Assembly: GCF_001975725.1 (NCBI RefSeq)
Contig: NZ_CP019434.1
Coordinates: forward strand, 124,001-188,000
Length of the DNA stretch: 64,000 nucleotides
Origin: Acidihalobacter ferrooxydans
Lineage (GTDB): Bacteria; Pseudomonadota; Gammaproteobacteria; DSM-5130; Acidihalobacteraceae
Reading direction: 5' to 3'
The stretch's first letter is position 1. Each line of letters begins with the position of its first letter. A program made the translations under genes and the position numbers. The notes beneath the pieces are model-generated. The model saw only the letters and a program-made list of their open reading frames with translations. It searched no databases and was not told the origin of the DNA. Positions 9,016 through 18,177 of the stretch are shown here, piece by piece.

Positions 9016-9792
9016 TCAGTGGCCGATTTCCAATGCCGCCGGATAACGCACCGCGATGACCCGGTCGCCCTTTTTCCAGGTATGCACCCAGCCGCGGACG
9101 GTGATGTGCCGACCGCGCAGGGCGGAGAAATCGACGTTGTGGAAGTACTTCAGGTTGCGCCTGGCGATGCGTAATGCAACACCGCCATCGAGATCGATCC
9201 ACTGAGCGTTTCGGCTGCGTCCGACATGGACGACGCGCCCGCGGACAATATGAAAGCCTTGCGCATCGGCCGGCAGTGCGCGGCTGGCGATGGGTTGGTA
9301 GCGCGGTAGCGACCAGATGCCGAGGTGTCGCGATCGCGCAGCGGCTTCGGCGTCGGCATAGCAGGCGCTGTCCCACAGGTCGGGCGGCACGACGAGGGCG
9401 GTGGCCAGGCCGTCGCGCAGCAGGGCGGCGGTGACGCTGGTGCCGTTGGGCAGAAACAGATGCGCCAGAGTGCGTCCGTAATGATCGCGCCGATCCTCGC
9501 CGTAACGCAGTTCGACCGTGTCGTGGCTGCTCGCGAGCAGCGCGACCAGTGCCTGTCGCGCGCGTCTGGCGTAGGGCTGCGAGGGCTTGCCGCCATGCCC
9601 GAGTTCGGGCGTATCAAGTCCGATCAGGCGGACATGTCGCCCATCTGCGAGGATCACGGTGTCGCCGTCGATCACGTAGGCGACATGCGCCTGCGCGTCG
9701 ACACGTCCGCTGGGGCAGTCGGCGTGCGCGGCGCCGAAACTGAAAAGGGCGCCCACGAGGAGCGCCCTTGGTAGCCAGCGCCAGCGCGGCAT
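9016..9792 (-). CDS. Secreted staphylococcal-nuclease-like protein
   Basis: This 258-residue protein has an N-terminal signal peptide (basic start, hydrophobic stretch ALLVGALFSFGAAHA) and an SNase domain at about residues 35-170. The family's active-site landmarks can be seen: DGDTV, VRLIGLDTPE and HYGRTLAHLFL, giving the usual Arg/Glu/Arg set. A C-terminal extension (about 180-258) resembles an OB-like strand-rich tail (HITVRGWVHTWKKGDR). It is likely a calcium-dependent periplasmic or secreted nuclease. It starts one base after the rpmE stop, so it is probably the second gene of an rpmE operon. Confidence 0.85.
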   Translation of the reverse strand: MPRWRWLPRALLVGALFSFGAAHADCPSGRVDAQAHVAYVIDGDTVILADGRHVRLIGLDTPELGHGGKPSQPYARRARQALVALLASSHDTVELRYGEDRRDHYGRTLAHLFLPNGTSVTAALLRDGLATALVVPPDLWDSACYADAEAAARSRHLGIWSLPRYQPIASRALPADAQGFHIVRGRVVHVGRSRNAQWIDLDGGVALRIARRNLKYFHNVDFSALRGRHITVRGWVHTWKKGDRVIAVRYPAALEIGH

Positions 9793-9793
9793 G

Positions 9794-9997
9794 TTACATG
9801 CCGTAGCGGCGGCGGAACTTGTCTACCTGGCCAGCGGTGTCGAGGATTTTCTGCTTGCCGGTGTAAAACGGATGGCACTGCGAGCAGACTTCGATCTGCA
9901 TTTCGCTTTTGGCGAAGGTGGAGCGGGTCGTGAAGCGGTTGCCGCAGCTGCAGGTGACCGTTACGTCGTGGTAGTCGGGATGAATATCGGCTTTCAT
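9794..9997 (-). CDS. rpmE: 50S ribosomal protein L31
   Basis: This 67-residue protein is a component of the large ribosomal subunit. The sequence beginning [10 protein letters not shown] and the Cys pairs CSC and CSQC identify the zinc-binding (C+) form of L31. A longer frame extends upstream to 10066, but the conserved start at 9997 is the usual one. The downstream SNase gene is one base away. The upstream region is unusual: a 14-bp tandem repeat begins about 30 bases before the start codon, and the nearest promoter-like sequence is over 400 bases away, implying a long leader. Confidence 0.95.
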   Translation of the reverse strand: MKADIHPDYHDVTVTCSCGNRFTTRSTFAKSEMQIEVCSQCHPFYTGKQKILDTAGQVDKFRRRYGM

Positions 9998-10028
9998 TGA
10001 GATGTCCTCAAAAGCATGCGTACATCTG

Positions 10029-10098
10029 GCTGTCGCAAATTGGTTGTCGCGAATTGTCTGTCGCAAATCGTCTGTCGCAAATCGTCTGTCGCAAATCG
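10029..10098. repeat. 14-bp direct tandem repeat, five copies, in the rpmE leader
   Basis: Five head-to-tail copies of a 14-base unit with consensus TCTGTCGCAAATCG. The last three (10057-10070, 10071-10084, 10085-10098) are identical; the first two differ at a few bases. It lies immediately upstream of rpmE (minus strand), between its start codon and the likely promoter. Confidence 0.9.
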
Positions 10099-10306
10099 GT
10101 TGCGCACACGCTGTGCGTGCGTGTGAACGTAATTGCCGCCAAAAGGAGCGCGATTCTACCGATCAGGGGCGCGTGAATCAATCCCCTGCAGACACCCCGC
10201 TCGTAACGCAAACCGCCGGACGTTTTTTTGTGCGTGAAAAGCCTCATGCGTCGGACACGCATCGGCTGAAACGAGTTAACTGTTTGAGCGGCAAAGGCTT
10301 GTTTTG

Positions 10307-10341
10307 TTTTCCACAGTATCTGTGGATAACTTTGTGGAAGA
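10307..10341. promoter_or_regulatory. Cluster of DnaA-box-like sites beside an AT-rich stretch
   Basis: TGTGGATAA at 10321-10329 is a perfect consensus DnaA box on the reverse strand. TTTTCCACA at 10307-10315 differs from the consensus at one base, and TGTGGAAGA at 10333-10341 at two. The first two form an inverted repeat (TCCACAG-TAT-CTGTGGA). A strongly AT-rich stretch follows at about 10390-10470. The gene context is not that of a known oriC. Confidence 0.4.
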
Positions 10342-10420
10342 CGTGCGGTTAAGTCCGGCTGAACCGCTTCGTTCCTGGGCTTGCGCCAGTTTGTATATTT
10401 TTTGACCAAGCATTTAAGTT

Positions 10421-10449
10421 GTTGTATTTATGTAATAAAAAATAGTCAA
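10421..10449 (-). promoter_or_regulatory. Candidate sigma-70 promoter for rpmE
   Basis: On the minus strand TTGACT (10449-10444) and TACAAC (10426-10421) are 17 bases apart in AT-rich DNA. The -35 matches 5 of 6 bases and the -10 matches 4 of 6. It would give a leader of about 400 bases carrying the tandem repeat. The rest of the 605-base gap 9998-10602 shows no coding sequence. Confidence 0.3.
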
Positions 10450-10602
10450 GAGGGTTTGGCGAGATTTTTTTACGGATCATGAGTTCTGTTTGGGGCGGCG
10501 ACCGGAGCGTGTGCATAAGAACCGTTCGATACGTGGCTCAAACGCGGTGTTCGGCCTGTGGCGCCGCCGCCACGCGGTTGCGATGGCGACGGCGCGGAGG
10601 GC

Positions 10603-12003
10603 TTATTTGACTTCGTCGGCGACCACCGAACCGATGCGTTCGGCAAGCTCCGGATCACGCCGGACGGAACGCTGGGCGTAGATGAAGGCGAGAATGAGCA
10701 CAGCCAGCGCAATGTACGGGTAGAGATTGAAGGGATAGGGCTGTCCGGGCGCGATCAGGCCCCATATGGGCAGGATCATGGCGAGGAAGCCGAGTACGGG
10801 CAGTACGACGTGGCGCGGCCAGGAGAACGCGGCACGCTGCTTGCGCCAGACATAGAACGGCAGCGCGAGATTGGTCACGCCGTAGATGATCGCCACCGGA
10901 ATCGTACCGCAGGTGGCCGCTTCGCCGAAGTAGTCCACCGGATGCTGGCCGCCGGAAAACATGAACAGCAGCGACAGGGCGATGAGCAGGAAAGTGGCGA
11001 TGGCGGCCCAGGGTGTCTGGTGCTTTTCGTGCACTGCGCCGAACAGGTTGGGCAGCAGACCCTCGCGGCCGCTGTTGAAGAGGATGCGCGATTGCGCGTT
11101 CACCAGGCCGATCAGTGAGCCGAAGATGCTGGTGATGCCGGCCAGGTAGAGCAATACGACGATGCCACCGAGCAGATGTTCGGTGAGGTCGACATAGGGC
11201 ACCTGCGCGGCGTTGAGCGCCTTGACGTCGTAGCCGAAGCCGACTTCGGTGGCGTAGGCGAGGAAGGTGTAGAGCACGCCAATGGCGATGGCGCTGGTGA
11301 ACAGCGCACGTGGAACCAGACGGCGCGGATTCTTGGATTCCTCGGCCATCATCGAGGCATTTTCCCATCCGATGAAGAGAAATATTGCGATGGGAAAGCC
11401 CAGCCCGAGTCCCTTGAGGCCTCCGTCGAGATAGTGCGGATCGAAGGGATGCAGGTTGAGTTGGCCGTGGACCACGAGCAGGGCGATGCCGATAGCGACG
11501 AGGATCAGCAGCTCGATCCAGAACGCGCCCGCCGCCCAGGCGGTGGACAGGCGCACGCCGCGTACCGTCATCGCGCCGACCAGCACGATGGCGGCAAAGG
11601 TGAGGATTTCCCAGGGGATGCTGAGACCGAGATACTTGTGGATGGTATCGGATGTCCAGCCGCCCATGATGGCGATCACGGCCGAGCCGGCAAGAATGTA
11701 GCCGAAAATGATGAATATGGCCGAGGTCACGGCGGCGGTCGGGCCGAAGCCCTTGCCGATAAAGGTGACGAAGGAGCCTGCCGAGGGGGTGAAGCGCGAG
11801 AACTCGGCCAGCGTGTTGGCGAGAAACAGCACGGCAACCATCGCAGCGAGGATGGTCAGCGGAGCGGCGACGCCGGCGCCATCGGCGATGACCGCAAAGC
11901 CGAAATAGAAGCTCATGGCGGGCGCAATGTTCGCCAGCGTGGCGGACACGATGTGACCGAGGCCGAGTTCGCCCCGGCGCAGTTTTGACGGTGTAACTGA
12001 CAT
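10603..12003 (-). CDS. APC-family amino acid/polyamine permease
   Basis: This is a 466-residue inner-membrane protein with about 12 hydrophobic segments. The N-terminal LGHIVSATLANIAPAMSFYFGF and the FIGWENASMMAEESKNPRR segment are typical of the amino acid-polyamine-organocation superfamily (helix 1 substrate site and the E-rich loop after helix 6). Because it heads a run of putrescine-degrading genes on the same strand, its likely cargo is putrescine or an amino acid made from it; that is inference from context. It is the most downstream gene of the minus-strand group, 151 bases after the aldehyde dehydrogenase. Confidence 0.85.
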   Translation of the reverse strand: MSVTPSKLRRGELGLGHIVSATLANIAPAMSFYFGFAVIADGAGVAAPLTILAAMVAVLFLANTLAEFSRFTPSAGSFVTFIGKGFGPTAAVTSAIFIIFGYILAGSAVIAIMGGWTSDTIHKYLGLSIPWEILTFAAIVLVGAMTVRGVRLSTAWAAGAFWIELLILVAIGIALLVVHGQLNLHPFDPHYLDGGLKGLGLGFPIAIFLFIGWENASMMAEESKNPRRLVPRALFTSAIAIGVLYTFLAYATEVGFGYDVKALNAAQVPYVDLTEHLLGGIVVLLYLAGITSIFGSLIGLVNAQSRILFNSGREGLLPNLFGAVHEKHQTPWAAIATFLLIALSLLFMFSGGQHPVDYFGEAATCGTIPVAIIYGVTNLALPFYVWRKQRAAFSWPRHVVLPVLGFLAMILPIWGLIAPGQPYPFNLYPYIALAVLILAFIYAQRSVRRDPELAERIGSVVADEVK

Positions 12004-12154
12004 GGTGAAGATCTCCTGAGGCTGGTTATCGCGACGCCACCGCAGACGCCTGCGGCGACATGACGCAGTTGAGCCACCATGGATGAATGGCTCGTGCTGC
12101 GCCCGTGCTCCGTGCTACCCCCTAGCCTGGATCTTTCGCCCAGGTTTTACCCGT

Positions 12155-13519
12155 TTACTTGATCCATACGCTCTTGCAGTTGATGAATTCGTGGATGCCC
12201 TGGAGGCCGAGTTCGCGGCCGTAGCCGGATGCCTTCACGCCGCCGAAGGGCAGTCGCGGGTCGCTTTTCACCATGCCGTTGACGAAGGCGCAGCCGGATT
12301 CCAGGGCGCGCGCCAGCTGTTCGCCGCGTGCCTCGTCGGCCGTCCAGACGCTGGCGCCGAGCCCGAAGCGCGAGCCGTTGGCAACGTCCAGCGCCTCGTC
12401 GGCGTCTTGCACGCGAATCAGGGTGGCGACCGGCCCGAAGAGTTCCTCGTGGTATGCGGGCGTGCCGATCTCGACGTGATCGAGCACGGTTGGCGCGTAG
12501 AAGAACCCTGGCCCGTCGATGGGTTGTCCGCCCAGCGCGCAGTGCGCGCCGGCCGCGACGGTGGCATCTACCTGGCGGGCGAGCTCGTCGCGCAGGTCGG
12601 CGCGCGCCATCGGGCCGATTTGGGTGTCGTCGACCAGCGGGTTGCCGACCTTGAGCCTGGCGACCGCGTCGACGAAGCGTTCGGCGAAGGCCTCGGCGAT
12701 GCCGGGGGTCAGAATCATGCGCTTGGCGGCGATGCAGCTCTGGCCGCCGTTCTGAAAGCGTGCGGTCACGGCCTGGCTCAGCACCCGGTCGAGGTCGGCA
12801 TCGTCGAGCACGATGAAGGCGTCCGAGCCGCCGAGTTCGAGCACGACTTTTTTCAGATGCTGCCCGGCCAGCGCGGCGACGCTGCGCCCGGCGCGTTCGC
12901 TGCCGGTCAGCGTCACGGCGTGTACGCGACCGTCGGCAATCACCTGGGCGGTCTGCGCCACGTCGATTGGTAGGTTGGTGAACACGCCTTCGGGAATGCC
13001 TGCGGCATGGACCACTTCTTCGATCATCGCCGCCACTTGCGGCACGTTCGGCGCATGTTTGAGCAGCAGGGTGTTGCCGGCGCTGAGCGTTGGGGCGATG
13101 TGGCGAAACACCTGCCAGTAAGGAAAGTTCCAGGGCATGATCGCCAGCACCGTGCCCAGTGGTTCGTAGTCGATGTAACTGCGGGTGGCATCGGTGCCGA
13201 CCGGGGTGGGCGCGAGCATGGCCGCGGCGTGTTCGGCGTAGTACTCGCAGGCCCAGGCGCTTTTTTCGATTTCGGCGCGGGCTTCGCGAATCGGCTTGCC
13301 CATTTCCAGGCTGGCCAGGCGGGCCAGCGCTTCGCTGCGCTCGCGCAGCCGTGCGGCGAGTGCGCCGATAGTGGCGGCGCGTTCGCCGAGCGGGCGTTCA
13401 CGCCATGCGCGTGCCGCCGTGGCTGCCGTTTCCAGCGCGTGTTCGAGCCGCTCGTCGCTCCAGCCGTCATGTGTGTCAAGAATTTCGCCGGTGGCGGGAT
13501 TGATGGATTCGAGCCGCAT
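12155..13519 (-). CDS. Aldehyde dehydrogenase, succinate-semialdehyde dehydrogenase-like
   Basis: The ATG at 13519 was chosen because GGAG lies seven bases before it; a longer frame reaches 13603. The 454-residue product is an NAD(P)-dependent aldehyde dehydrogenase. MPWNFPYWQVFRHIAP, the catalytic Glu in LELGGSDAF and the catalytic Cys in GGQSCIAAKR are intact. The NFPYWQVFR form is typical of the Sad/YneI and GabD-like branch that oxidises succinic semialdehyde, the last step of putrescine/GABA degradation, although gamma-glutamyl-aminobutyraldehyde is also possible. A palindromic site lies 43 bases upstream at 13562-13577. Confidence 0.88.
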   Translation of the reverse strand: MRLESINPATGEILDTHDGWSDERLEHALETAATAARAWRERPLGERAATIGALAARLRERSEALARLASLEMGKPIREARAEIEKSAWACEYYAEHAAAMLAPTPVGTDATRSYIDYEPLGTVLAIMPWNFPYWQVFRHIAPTLSAGNTLLLKHAPNVPQVAAMIEEVVHAAGIPEGVFTNLPIDVAQTAQVIADGRVHAVTLTGSERAGRSVAALAGQHLKKVVLELGGSDAFIVLDDADLDRVLSQAVTARFQNGGQSCIAAKRMILTPGIAEAFAERFVDAVARLKVGNPLVDDTQIGPMARADLRDELARQVDATVAAGAHCALGGQPIDGPGFFYAPTVLDHVEIGTPAYHEELFGPVATLIRVQDADEALDVANGSRFGLGASVWTADEARGEQLARALESGCAFVNGMVKSDPRLPFGGVKASGYGRELGLQGIHEFINCKSVWIK

Positions 13520-13561
13520 GGGTTCTCCGTGAATCTGACGATGGCGTGTGAGTCGAGAAGT

Positions 13562-13577
13562 GTTTAATTTTTTAAAC
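13562..13577. promoter_or_regulatory. Palindromic operator candidate upstream of the aldehyde dehydrogenase
   Basis: GTTTAA-TTTT-TTAAAC has perfect six-base arms around four bases. The same architecture occurs upstream of the puuD-like gene at 18966-18981 (GTGTAA-TATA-TTAAAC), suggesting a shared repressor of polyamine genes. Confidence 0.45.
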
Positions 13578-13733
13578 GTAGCAGCGTAGATGGCCTCAGG
13601 CAAGTTTTAACTGAAATTCATGCTGAATGAGCGTTGCAAGTCTGTCGTCCGTGCGTTGGGAAAAGGGTGTGTGCGGGTTTATTACACGGCTTGCGTCGCG
13701 GTGTCGGGGGGTGATCCGGGTGTTGAATGCGCG

Positions 13734-14846
13734 TCATGAGCCGGTTTTCAGTCGTGTCCAGTAGCGCAGCATGGTGCGCATGATCGTTGGCGATGGAGGG
13801 CTGAGCACGAAGAGTTTTCGCATGACCGTCGGCGGCGGATAGATTGCCGGATTGTCCCGAATGTCTGTATCGATGTACGCGAGCGAGGCAGGAACCGGGT
13901 TGGCGTAGCGGATGTGGTTGGTGTTTTGCGCCTCGACCCTGGGCGCGAGCAGATAGTTGATGAAGGCGAAGGCTTGCTTCGGGTGCGGCGCGTCGGCCGG
14001 CACGGCCAGCATGTCGAACCACAGCTGTGCGCCGGTCCTGGGAATGACGTAGGTGATCTTGACGCCCTGTTTGGCCGCCGCGGCGCGCTCGGCCGCCTGG
14101 AGGACGTCGCCCGACCAGCCGATAGCGACGCAGATCTTGCCTTGCGCGAGGTCGCTGATGTACTGCGAGGAGTTGAAATAACGCACGTCGGGCCGAAGTT
14201 TTTGCAGTAGTTTGAAGGCTTTTTCGTAGTCCACCGGATTCCGGGTGTTCGGGTTCAGCCCAAGATAGTGCAGTGCGGCGGGCATGACATCGGTCGGCGC
14301 GTCGAGGAAGGCGACGCCGCAGCTCTTGAGCTTGTCGAGGTATTGCGGGTCGAACACCAGCTTCCAGCTATCCAGCGGGGCGTCCGGGCCAAGCGCTTTG
14401 CGCACCATGGCCGCGTTGTAACCGATGCCGGTGGTGCCCCACATGTACGGGACGCCATAGGCGTTGCTCGGATCGACCTTGGCCAGTTCGGCCATCAGAT
14501 GCGGGTCGAGGCCCTTGAGGTTGGGAATCAGGGCCTTGTCCAGCTTGCGGAAGACGCCGGCCTTGATCTGACGCGCGAGGAAGTAGGCGGTCGGCACGAC
14601 CACGTCGTAGCCGGTGCGCCCGGCGAGCAGCTTGCCTTCGAGGACTTCGTTGCTGTCGAGTACGTCGTAGTCGACCCGGATGCCGGTCAATCGGGTGAAC
14701 GCGGGAATGGTGCGCGGGGCGATGTAGTCCGACCAGTTGTAGACGTGCACGCGCAGCGGTGGCGTGCCGGCAGCCGATGCATTGGCCATGAGGCCAGGCG
14801 CCGCAAGGCTCGTCAGCATGAGTGCGATCAGCGGTTGACGCAGCAT
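13734..14846 (-). CDS. Periplasmic polyamine-binding protein (PotF/PotD-like)
   Basis: Start at ATG 14846, six bases after a strong GGAGGAG. The 370-residue product has a signal peptide ending near ASA. The mature part shows the PotD/PotF pattern: VYNWSDYIAP, DVLDSNEVLEGKLLAG, YDVVVPT, GVPYMWGTTGIGYN and AIGWSGDVL. These proteins capture putrescine or spermidine for an ABC importer. No permease or ATPase genes (PotGHI type) are adjacent, so it is an orphan binding protein that must borrow or share a distant transporter, or act with one outside the window. It sits between the aldehyde dehydrogenase and the aminotransferase genes. Confidence 0.9.
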   Translation of the reverse strand: MLRQPLIALMLTSLAAPGLMANASAAGTPPLRVHVYNWSDYIAPRTIPAFTRLTGIRVDYDVLDSNEVLEGKLLAGRTGYDVVVPTAYFLARQIKAGVFRKLDKALIPNLKGLDPHLMAELAKVDPSNAYGVPYMWGTTGIGYNAAMVRKALGPDAPLDSWKLVFDPQYLDKLKSCGVAFLDAPTDVMPAALHYLGLNPNTRNPVDYEKAFKLLQKLRPDVRYFNSSQYISDLAQGKICVAIGWSGDVLQAAERAAAAKQGVKITYVIPRTGAQLWFDMLAVPADAPHPKQAFAFINYLLAPRVEAQNTNHIRYANPVPASLAYIDTDIRDNPAIYPPPTVMRKLFVLSPPSPTIMRTMLRYWTRLKTGS

Positions 14847-15107
14847 ACGTGCTCCTCCGGGGTGCGTTTTTGCGGTACCCCCCAAGCGTCTGCCGGAGCT
14901 GGAAAAAGCGACTGAGGCGACGGCAGGGTGGATTCACAACCGACTCTTTTGGGGGTACATCGAAAAACCTGCTGCGCGACCCGATTGCTGCGTTGGGCGG
15001 TGCTCACTCCCTCGCCTATCGACTTGTTATGTCTCGGTCGCTATGGTTTTTCGAGTTGCCCTTGGATCATGAGCACCCCCTGTTGCTCAAAAAATCGGAA
15101 AACCGGT

Positions 15108-15157
15108 CTCCATTGCCCACTGGCCTCGCCACGCTCCGCCAGCTCCGCCAGGCGCCT
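15108..15157. repeat. Repeat family A, right-arm fragment (A5)
   Basis: In the 393-base gap between the aminotransferase and potF-like genes, about 50 bases match the right arm of the A elements (CCATTGCCCAC followed by CCTCGCCACGCTCCGCCAG). The rest of the gap (14847-15107 and 15158-15239) shows no gene or clear signal. Confidence 0.4.
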
Positions 15158-15239
15158 GGTATGGCTTGTCTGCGTGCGTGCACATGTCGGCATTATGGCG
15201 CCAATGCCGACGCGTTGTCGCGCCTGATCGATGCGACCG

Positions 15240-16613
15240 TCAGCCTCTGGTGATGGCGCGGTGCGTTTCATCGAGCGTCTGGCGTGCTTTTTCGATCAGT
15301 TCGTCGACCTGCTCGCGGCTGATCACGAGCGGTGGCGAGACGATCATGGTGCCGCCTACCGCGCGCATCACCAGGCCGTTCTTCACGCTGGTGTCACGGC
15401 ACAGTGTGCCGACCTTGCCGGGTTCGGCAAAGCGTTCCAGCGGCGTCTTGGACTTGACCAGTTCCAGCGCAGCAAGCATGCCGACCCCGCGCGTCTCGCC
15501 GACCAGCGGATGCTCGCCCAGCTCGGCCCAGCGCGCCTGCAGGTACGGGGCGGTCTCGGCGCCGGCACGCTCGATGATTTTTTCGTCGCGCAGGATGCGC
15601 AGGTTTTCCGCGGCAACCGCGGCAGCGACCGGGTGGCCGGAGTAGGTGTAACCGTGGAAGAATTCGCCGCCTTCTTCGATGACGACCCTGGCCACGCGGT
15701 CGGAGACCATGACTCCGCCGATCGGCATGTAGCCCGAGGACAGGCCCTTGGCGATGGGCATGAGGTCGGGTTGCAGGTCGTAGTACTGCGAACCGAACCA
15801 GGTGCCGAGCCGACCGAAGCCCGTGATGACTTCGTCGACCACGAGCAGGATGTCGCGCTCGGCGCAGATGCGCTTGATTTCCGGCCAGTAACTCGCGGGC
15901 GGGATGATGACGCCGCCGGCACCCTGGATCGGCTCGGCGATGAAGGCGGCCACGTTGCATTCGCCGAGTTCGTCGATCTTGCGCGCCAGCGCCTGCGCGG
16001 CTTGGCAGCCGAATTCGTCCGGGTCCATGTCCGGTTCGCGGCCGAAGTGGTAGGGCTGCTCGATGTGCGCGATGCCGGGAATCGGCAGATCGCCTTGCGC
16101 GTGCATGGCGGCCATGCCGCTCAGGCTGGCGCCGGCCACGGTGCTGCCGTGGTAGGCGTTTTCGCGCGCGATGACGATTTTTTTGTACGGCTTGCCGCGC
16201 AGCTTCCAGTAGTAGCGCACCATGCGCAGCACGGTGTCGTTGGCGTCCGAGCCGGAGCCGGTGAAAAACACGTGGTTCAGGTGCGCCGGGGTGACTTCAG
16301 ACAGGATGCGCGACAGTTCGATGGCCGGCGGGTGGCTGCACTGGAAAAAGTTGTTGTAGTACGGCAGTTCCTGCATCTGGCGGTAGGCGGCCTCGGCCAG
16401 TTCCTTGCGTCCGTAGCCGATGTTCACGCACCACAGGCCGGCCATGCCGTCGAGAATCTTGTTGCCATCGGCGTCCCAGACGTAGCAGCCGTCGGCGTGG
16501 GTGATGATGCGCGAGCCCCTGGCGTTGAGTTCGCCATAGTCGGTGAACGGGTGCAAGTGGTGGGCGGCGTCGAGGCGCTGCCAGTCGGCAGTGGTGTGTT
16601 TTGTTCGGGTCAT
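15240..16613 (-). CDS. Class III aminotransferase (polyamine/putrescine-pyruvate type)
   Basis: ATG 16613 follows GGAG; a longer frame extends to 16670. The 457-residue product is a PLP enzyme of aminotransferase class III. HPFTDYGELNARG, FFTGSGSDANDT, ENAYHGST, VVDEVITGFGR and IAKGLSSGYMPIGG (with the PLP lysine) are intact. This pattern matches SpuC-like putrescine/polyamine:pyruvate aminotransferases, which turn putrescine into 4-aminobutyraldehyde. Here it sits with gamma-glutamylation genes, so the cell may hold both the direct and the glutamylated putrescine routes. Taurine or beta-alanine aminotransferase are alternatives within the same family. Confidence 0.85.
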   Translation of the reverse strand: MTRTKHTTADWQRLDAAHHLHPFTDYGELNARGSRIITHADGCYVWDADGNKILDGMAGLWCVNIGYGRKELAEAAYRQMQELPYYNNFFQCSHPPAIELSRILSEVTPAHLNHVFFTGSGSDANDTVLRMVRYYWKLRGKPYKKIVIARENAYHGSTVAGASLSGMAAMHAQGDLPIPGIAHIEQPYHFGREPDMDPDEFGCQAAQALARKIDELGECNVAAFIAEPIQGAGGVIIPPASYWPEIKRICAERDILLVVDEVITGFGRLGTWFGSQYYDLQPDLMPIAKGLSSGYMPIGGVMVSDRVARVVIEEGGEFFHGYTYSGHPVAAAVAAENLRILRDEKIIERAGAETAPYLQARWAELGEHPLVGETRGVGMLAALELVKSKTPLERFAEPGKVGTLCRDTSVKNGLVMRAVGGTMIVSPPLVISREQVDELIEKARQTLDETHRAITRG

Positions 16614-16739
16614 AGGTGGACTCCGGTTAGGGGCAGCGCCGGGTACGGGGCTGCGCGAGTCTGTGTGCACGCGCGCCGGTGACTGTGCGGACCTTGCGCG
16701 TCGTTGCGTGGATTCATGTGTCAGCCGGCGCGTTCTGCA

Positions 16740-18098
16740 TCAGACGGCCAGCAGCAGGAACTCGCGTTCCCACGAACTGATGACACGGAAGAACGTTTCG
16801 TATTCTTTGCGTTTGATCGCGGCATAGGCGCGCACGAACCGTCGCCCGAGCAGGTCGTGCAGCTCAGCGGGCGCTTGTTCGAGGTTTTGCAGCGCGTCTT
16901 CCAGGCTGCGCGGGAGGCCGAAGGGTTGGTCGTAGGCGCTGCCGCGCTGTTCCGGGCGCGGGTCGATGTCTTCGATGATTCCGAGCAGGCCGCAGGCCAG
17001 CGTCGCGGCGAGCGCCAGGTAGGGGTTGGCATCGGCGCCGACCACGCGATTCTCCACGCGCCGGCCCGGCGCCGAGGCGAAGGGTACGCGCAGGCCGACG
17101 GTGCGGTTGTCGGTGCCCCAGTCGGCATTGATCGGCGCCGATTCGCCGCCCGCAATGCGCCGATAGGAGTTCACGTTGGGCGCGAACAGCGACATCGTGG
17201 CCGGCAGGTATGCCTGGAGTCCGCCGATGTAATGCAGGAACAGTTCGCTCAGGCCGCCGTCCGCGTTCGCGAACAGGTTCTCGCCGGTGCCGGTGTCGAC
17301 GATGCTTTGATGAATGTGCATCGCGCTGCCCGGTTCGTCCTCGAAGGGCTTGGCCATGAAGGTGGCGTACATGTTGTGGCGCATCGCCGCTTCGCGCACG
17401 GTGCGCTTGAACAAAAAGACCTGATCGGCCAGTTCCATGGCATCGCCGTGCAGGAAGTTGATTTCCATCTGCGCGGCGCCGGATTCATGAATCAGCGTGT
17501 CGATGTCGAGCTGCTGGGCTTCACAGTAGTCGTAGATGTCTTCGAACAGCGGGTCGAACTCGTTGACCGCGTCGATGCCGTAGGACTGGCGCGCGCGTTC
17601 GGGGCGGCCCGAACGCCCGATCGGCGGTTCCAGCGGATAGTCGGGATCGGTGTTGCGTTGCACGAGGTAGAACTCCAGCTCCGGCGCGACCACCGGGCGC
17701 CAGCCGCGCCTGGCGTATTCGTCCAATACACCGCGCAGTACGGAACGCGGCGCAATGTCCACCGGTGCGCCGTCGCGCAGGTAACAATCGTGGATGATCT
17801 GGGCGGTGGGGTCTGCCGCCCAGGGTACCTTGCGCAGCGTGCGCGAATCGGGGTGTAACACCATGTCGATCTCGCGCGGATCGACCATGCTTTCGTCGTC
17901 GGGCCAGTCGCCGGTTACTGTCTGGATAAACAGCATTTCGGGCAGGCGCATGCCCTGTTCCTTGCAGAACTTGTCCGCCGGGATGATCTTGCCGCGGGCA
18001 TTGCCGGTCATGTCGGGCACCAGACATTCGACTTCGGTGATGCGGTGTTCCTTGAACCAGTCGTTTATGTAGTTTATTTCATCGGAATTGATGCTCAT
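16740..18098 (-). CDS. Gamma-glutamylpolyamine synthetase, glutamine-synthetase family (paralogue 1)
   Basis: This 452-residue protein has the glutamine synthetase fold. Catalytic landmarks are GSAMHIHQS, NSYRRIAGGESAP, WGTDNRTVGLRVP and RVENRVVGADANPY. In E. coli PuuA and Pseudomonas SpuI, relatives of this length attach glutamate to putrescine or other polyamines using ATP. The context (PuuD-like hydrolase, aminotransferase, PuuB-like oxidase) supports that role rather than glutamine synthesis. A second member of the family lies divergently at 19355; the two proteins are clearly different in sequence and may prefer different amines. PuuD is 79 bases upstream on the same strand. Confidence 0.88.
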   Translation of the reverse strand: MSINSDEINYINDWFKEHRITEVECLVPDMTGNARGKIIPADKFCKEQGMRLPEMLFIQTVTGDWPDDESMVDPREIDMVLHPDSRTLRKVPWAADPTAQIIHDCYLRDGAPVDIAPRSVLRGVLDEYARRGWRPVVAPELEFYLVQRNTDPDYPLEPPIGRSGRPERARQSYGIDAVNEFDPLFEDIYDYCEAQQLDIDTLIHESGAAQMEINFLHGDAMELADQVFLFKRTVREAAMRHNMYATFMAKPFEDEPGSAMHIHQSIVDTGTGENLFANADGGLSELFLHYIGGLQAYLPATMSLFAPNVNSYRRIAGGESAPINADWGTDNRTVGLRVPFASAPGRRVENRVVGADANPYLALAATLACGLLGIIEDIDPRPEQRGSAYDQPFGLPRSLEDALQNLEQAPAELHDLLGRRFVRAYAAIKRKEYETFFRVISSWEREFLLLAV

Positions 18099-18177
18099 GT
18101 GTCACCTGTCGCATAGCCGGGCCGCGGAGCGACCGCTCGGCCTGACGCGTAGTGTACTGCGTCACGCTGCGCACGCC

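Noticed and set aside
10029-10098. CRISPR array
   Set aside because: The units are adjacent 14-bp direct repeats without unique spacers; no cas gene is present.
10307-10470. Chromosomal replication origin
   Set aside because: Only one perfect DnaA box and no dnaA, dnaN, gyrB, mnmG or parAB nearby; kept as a finding, not as a called origin.
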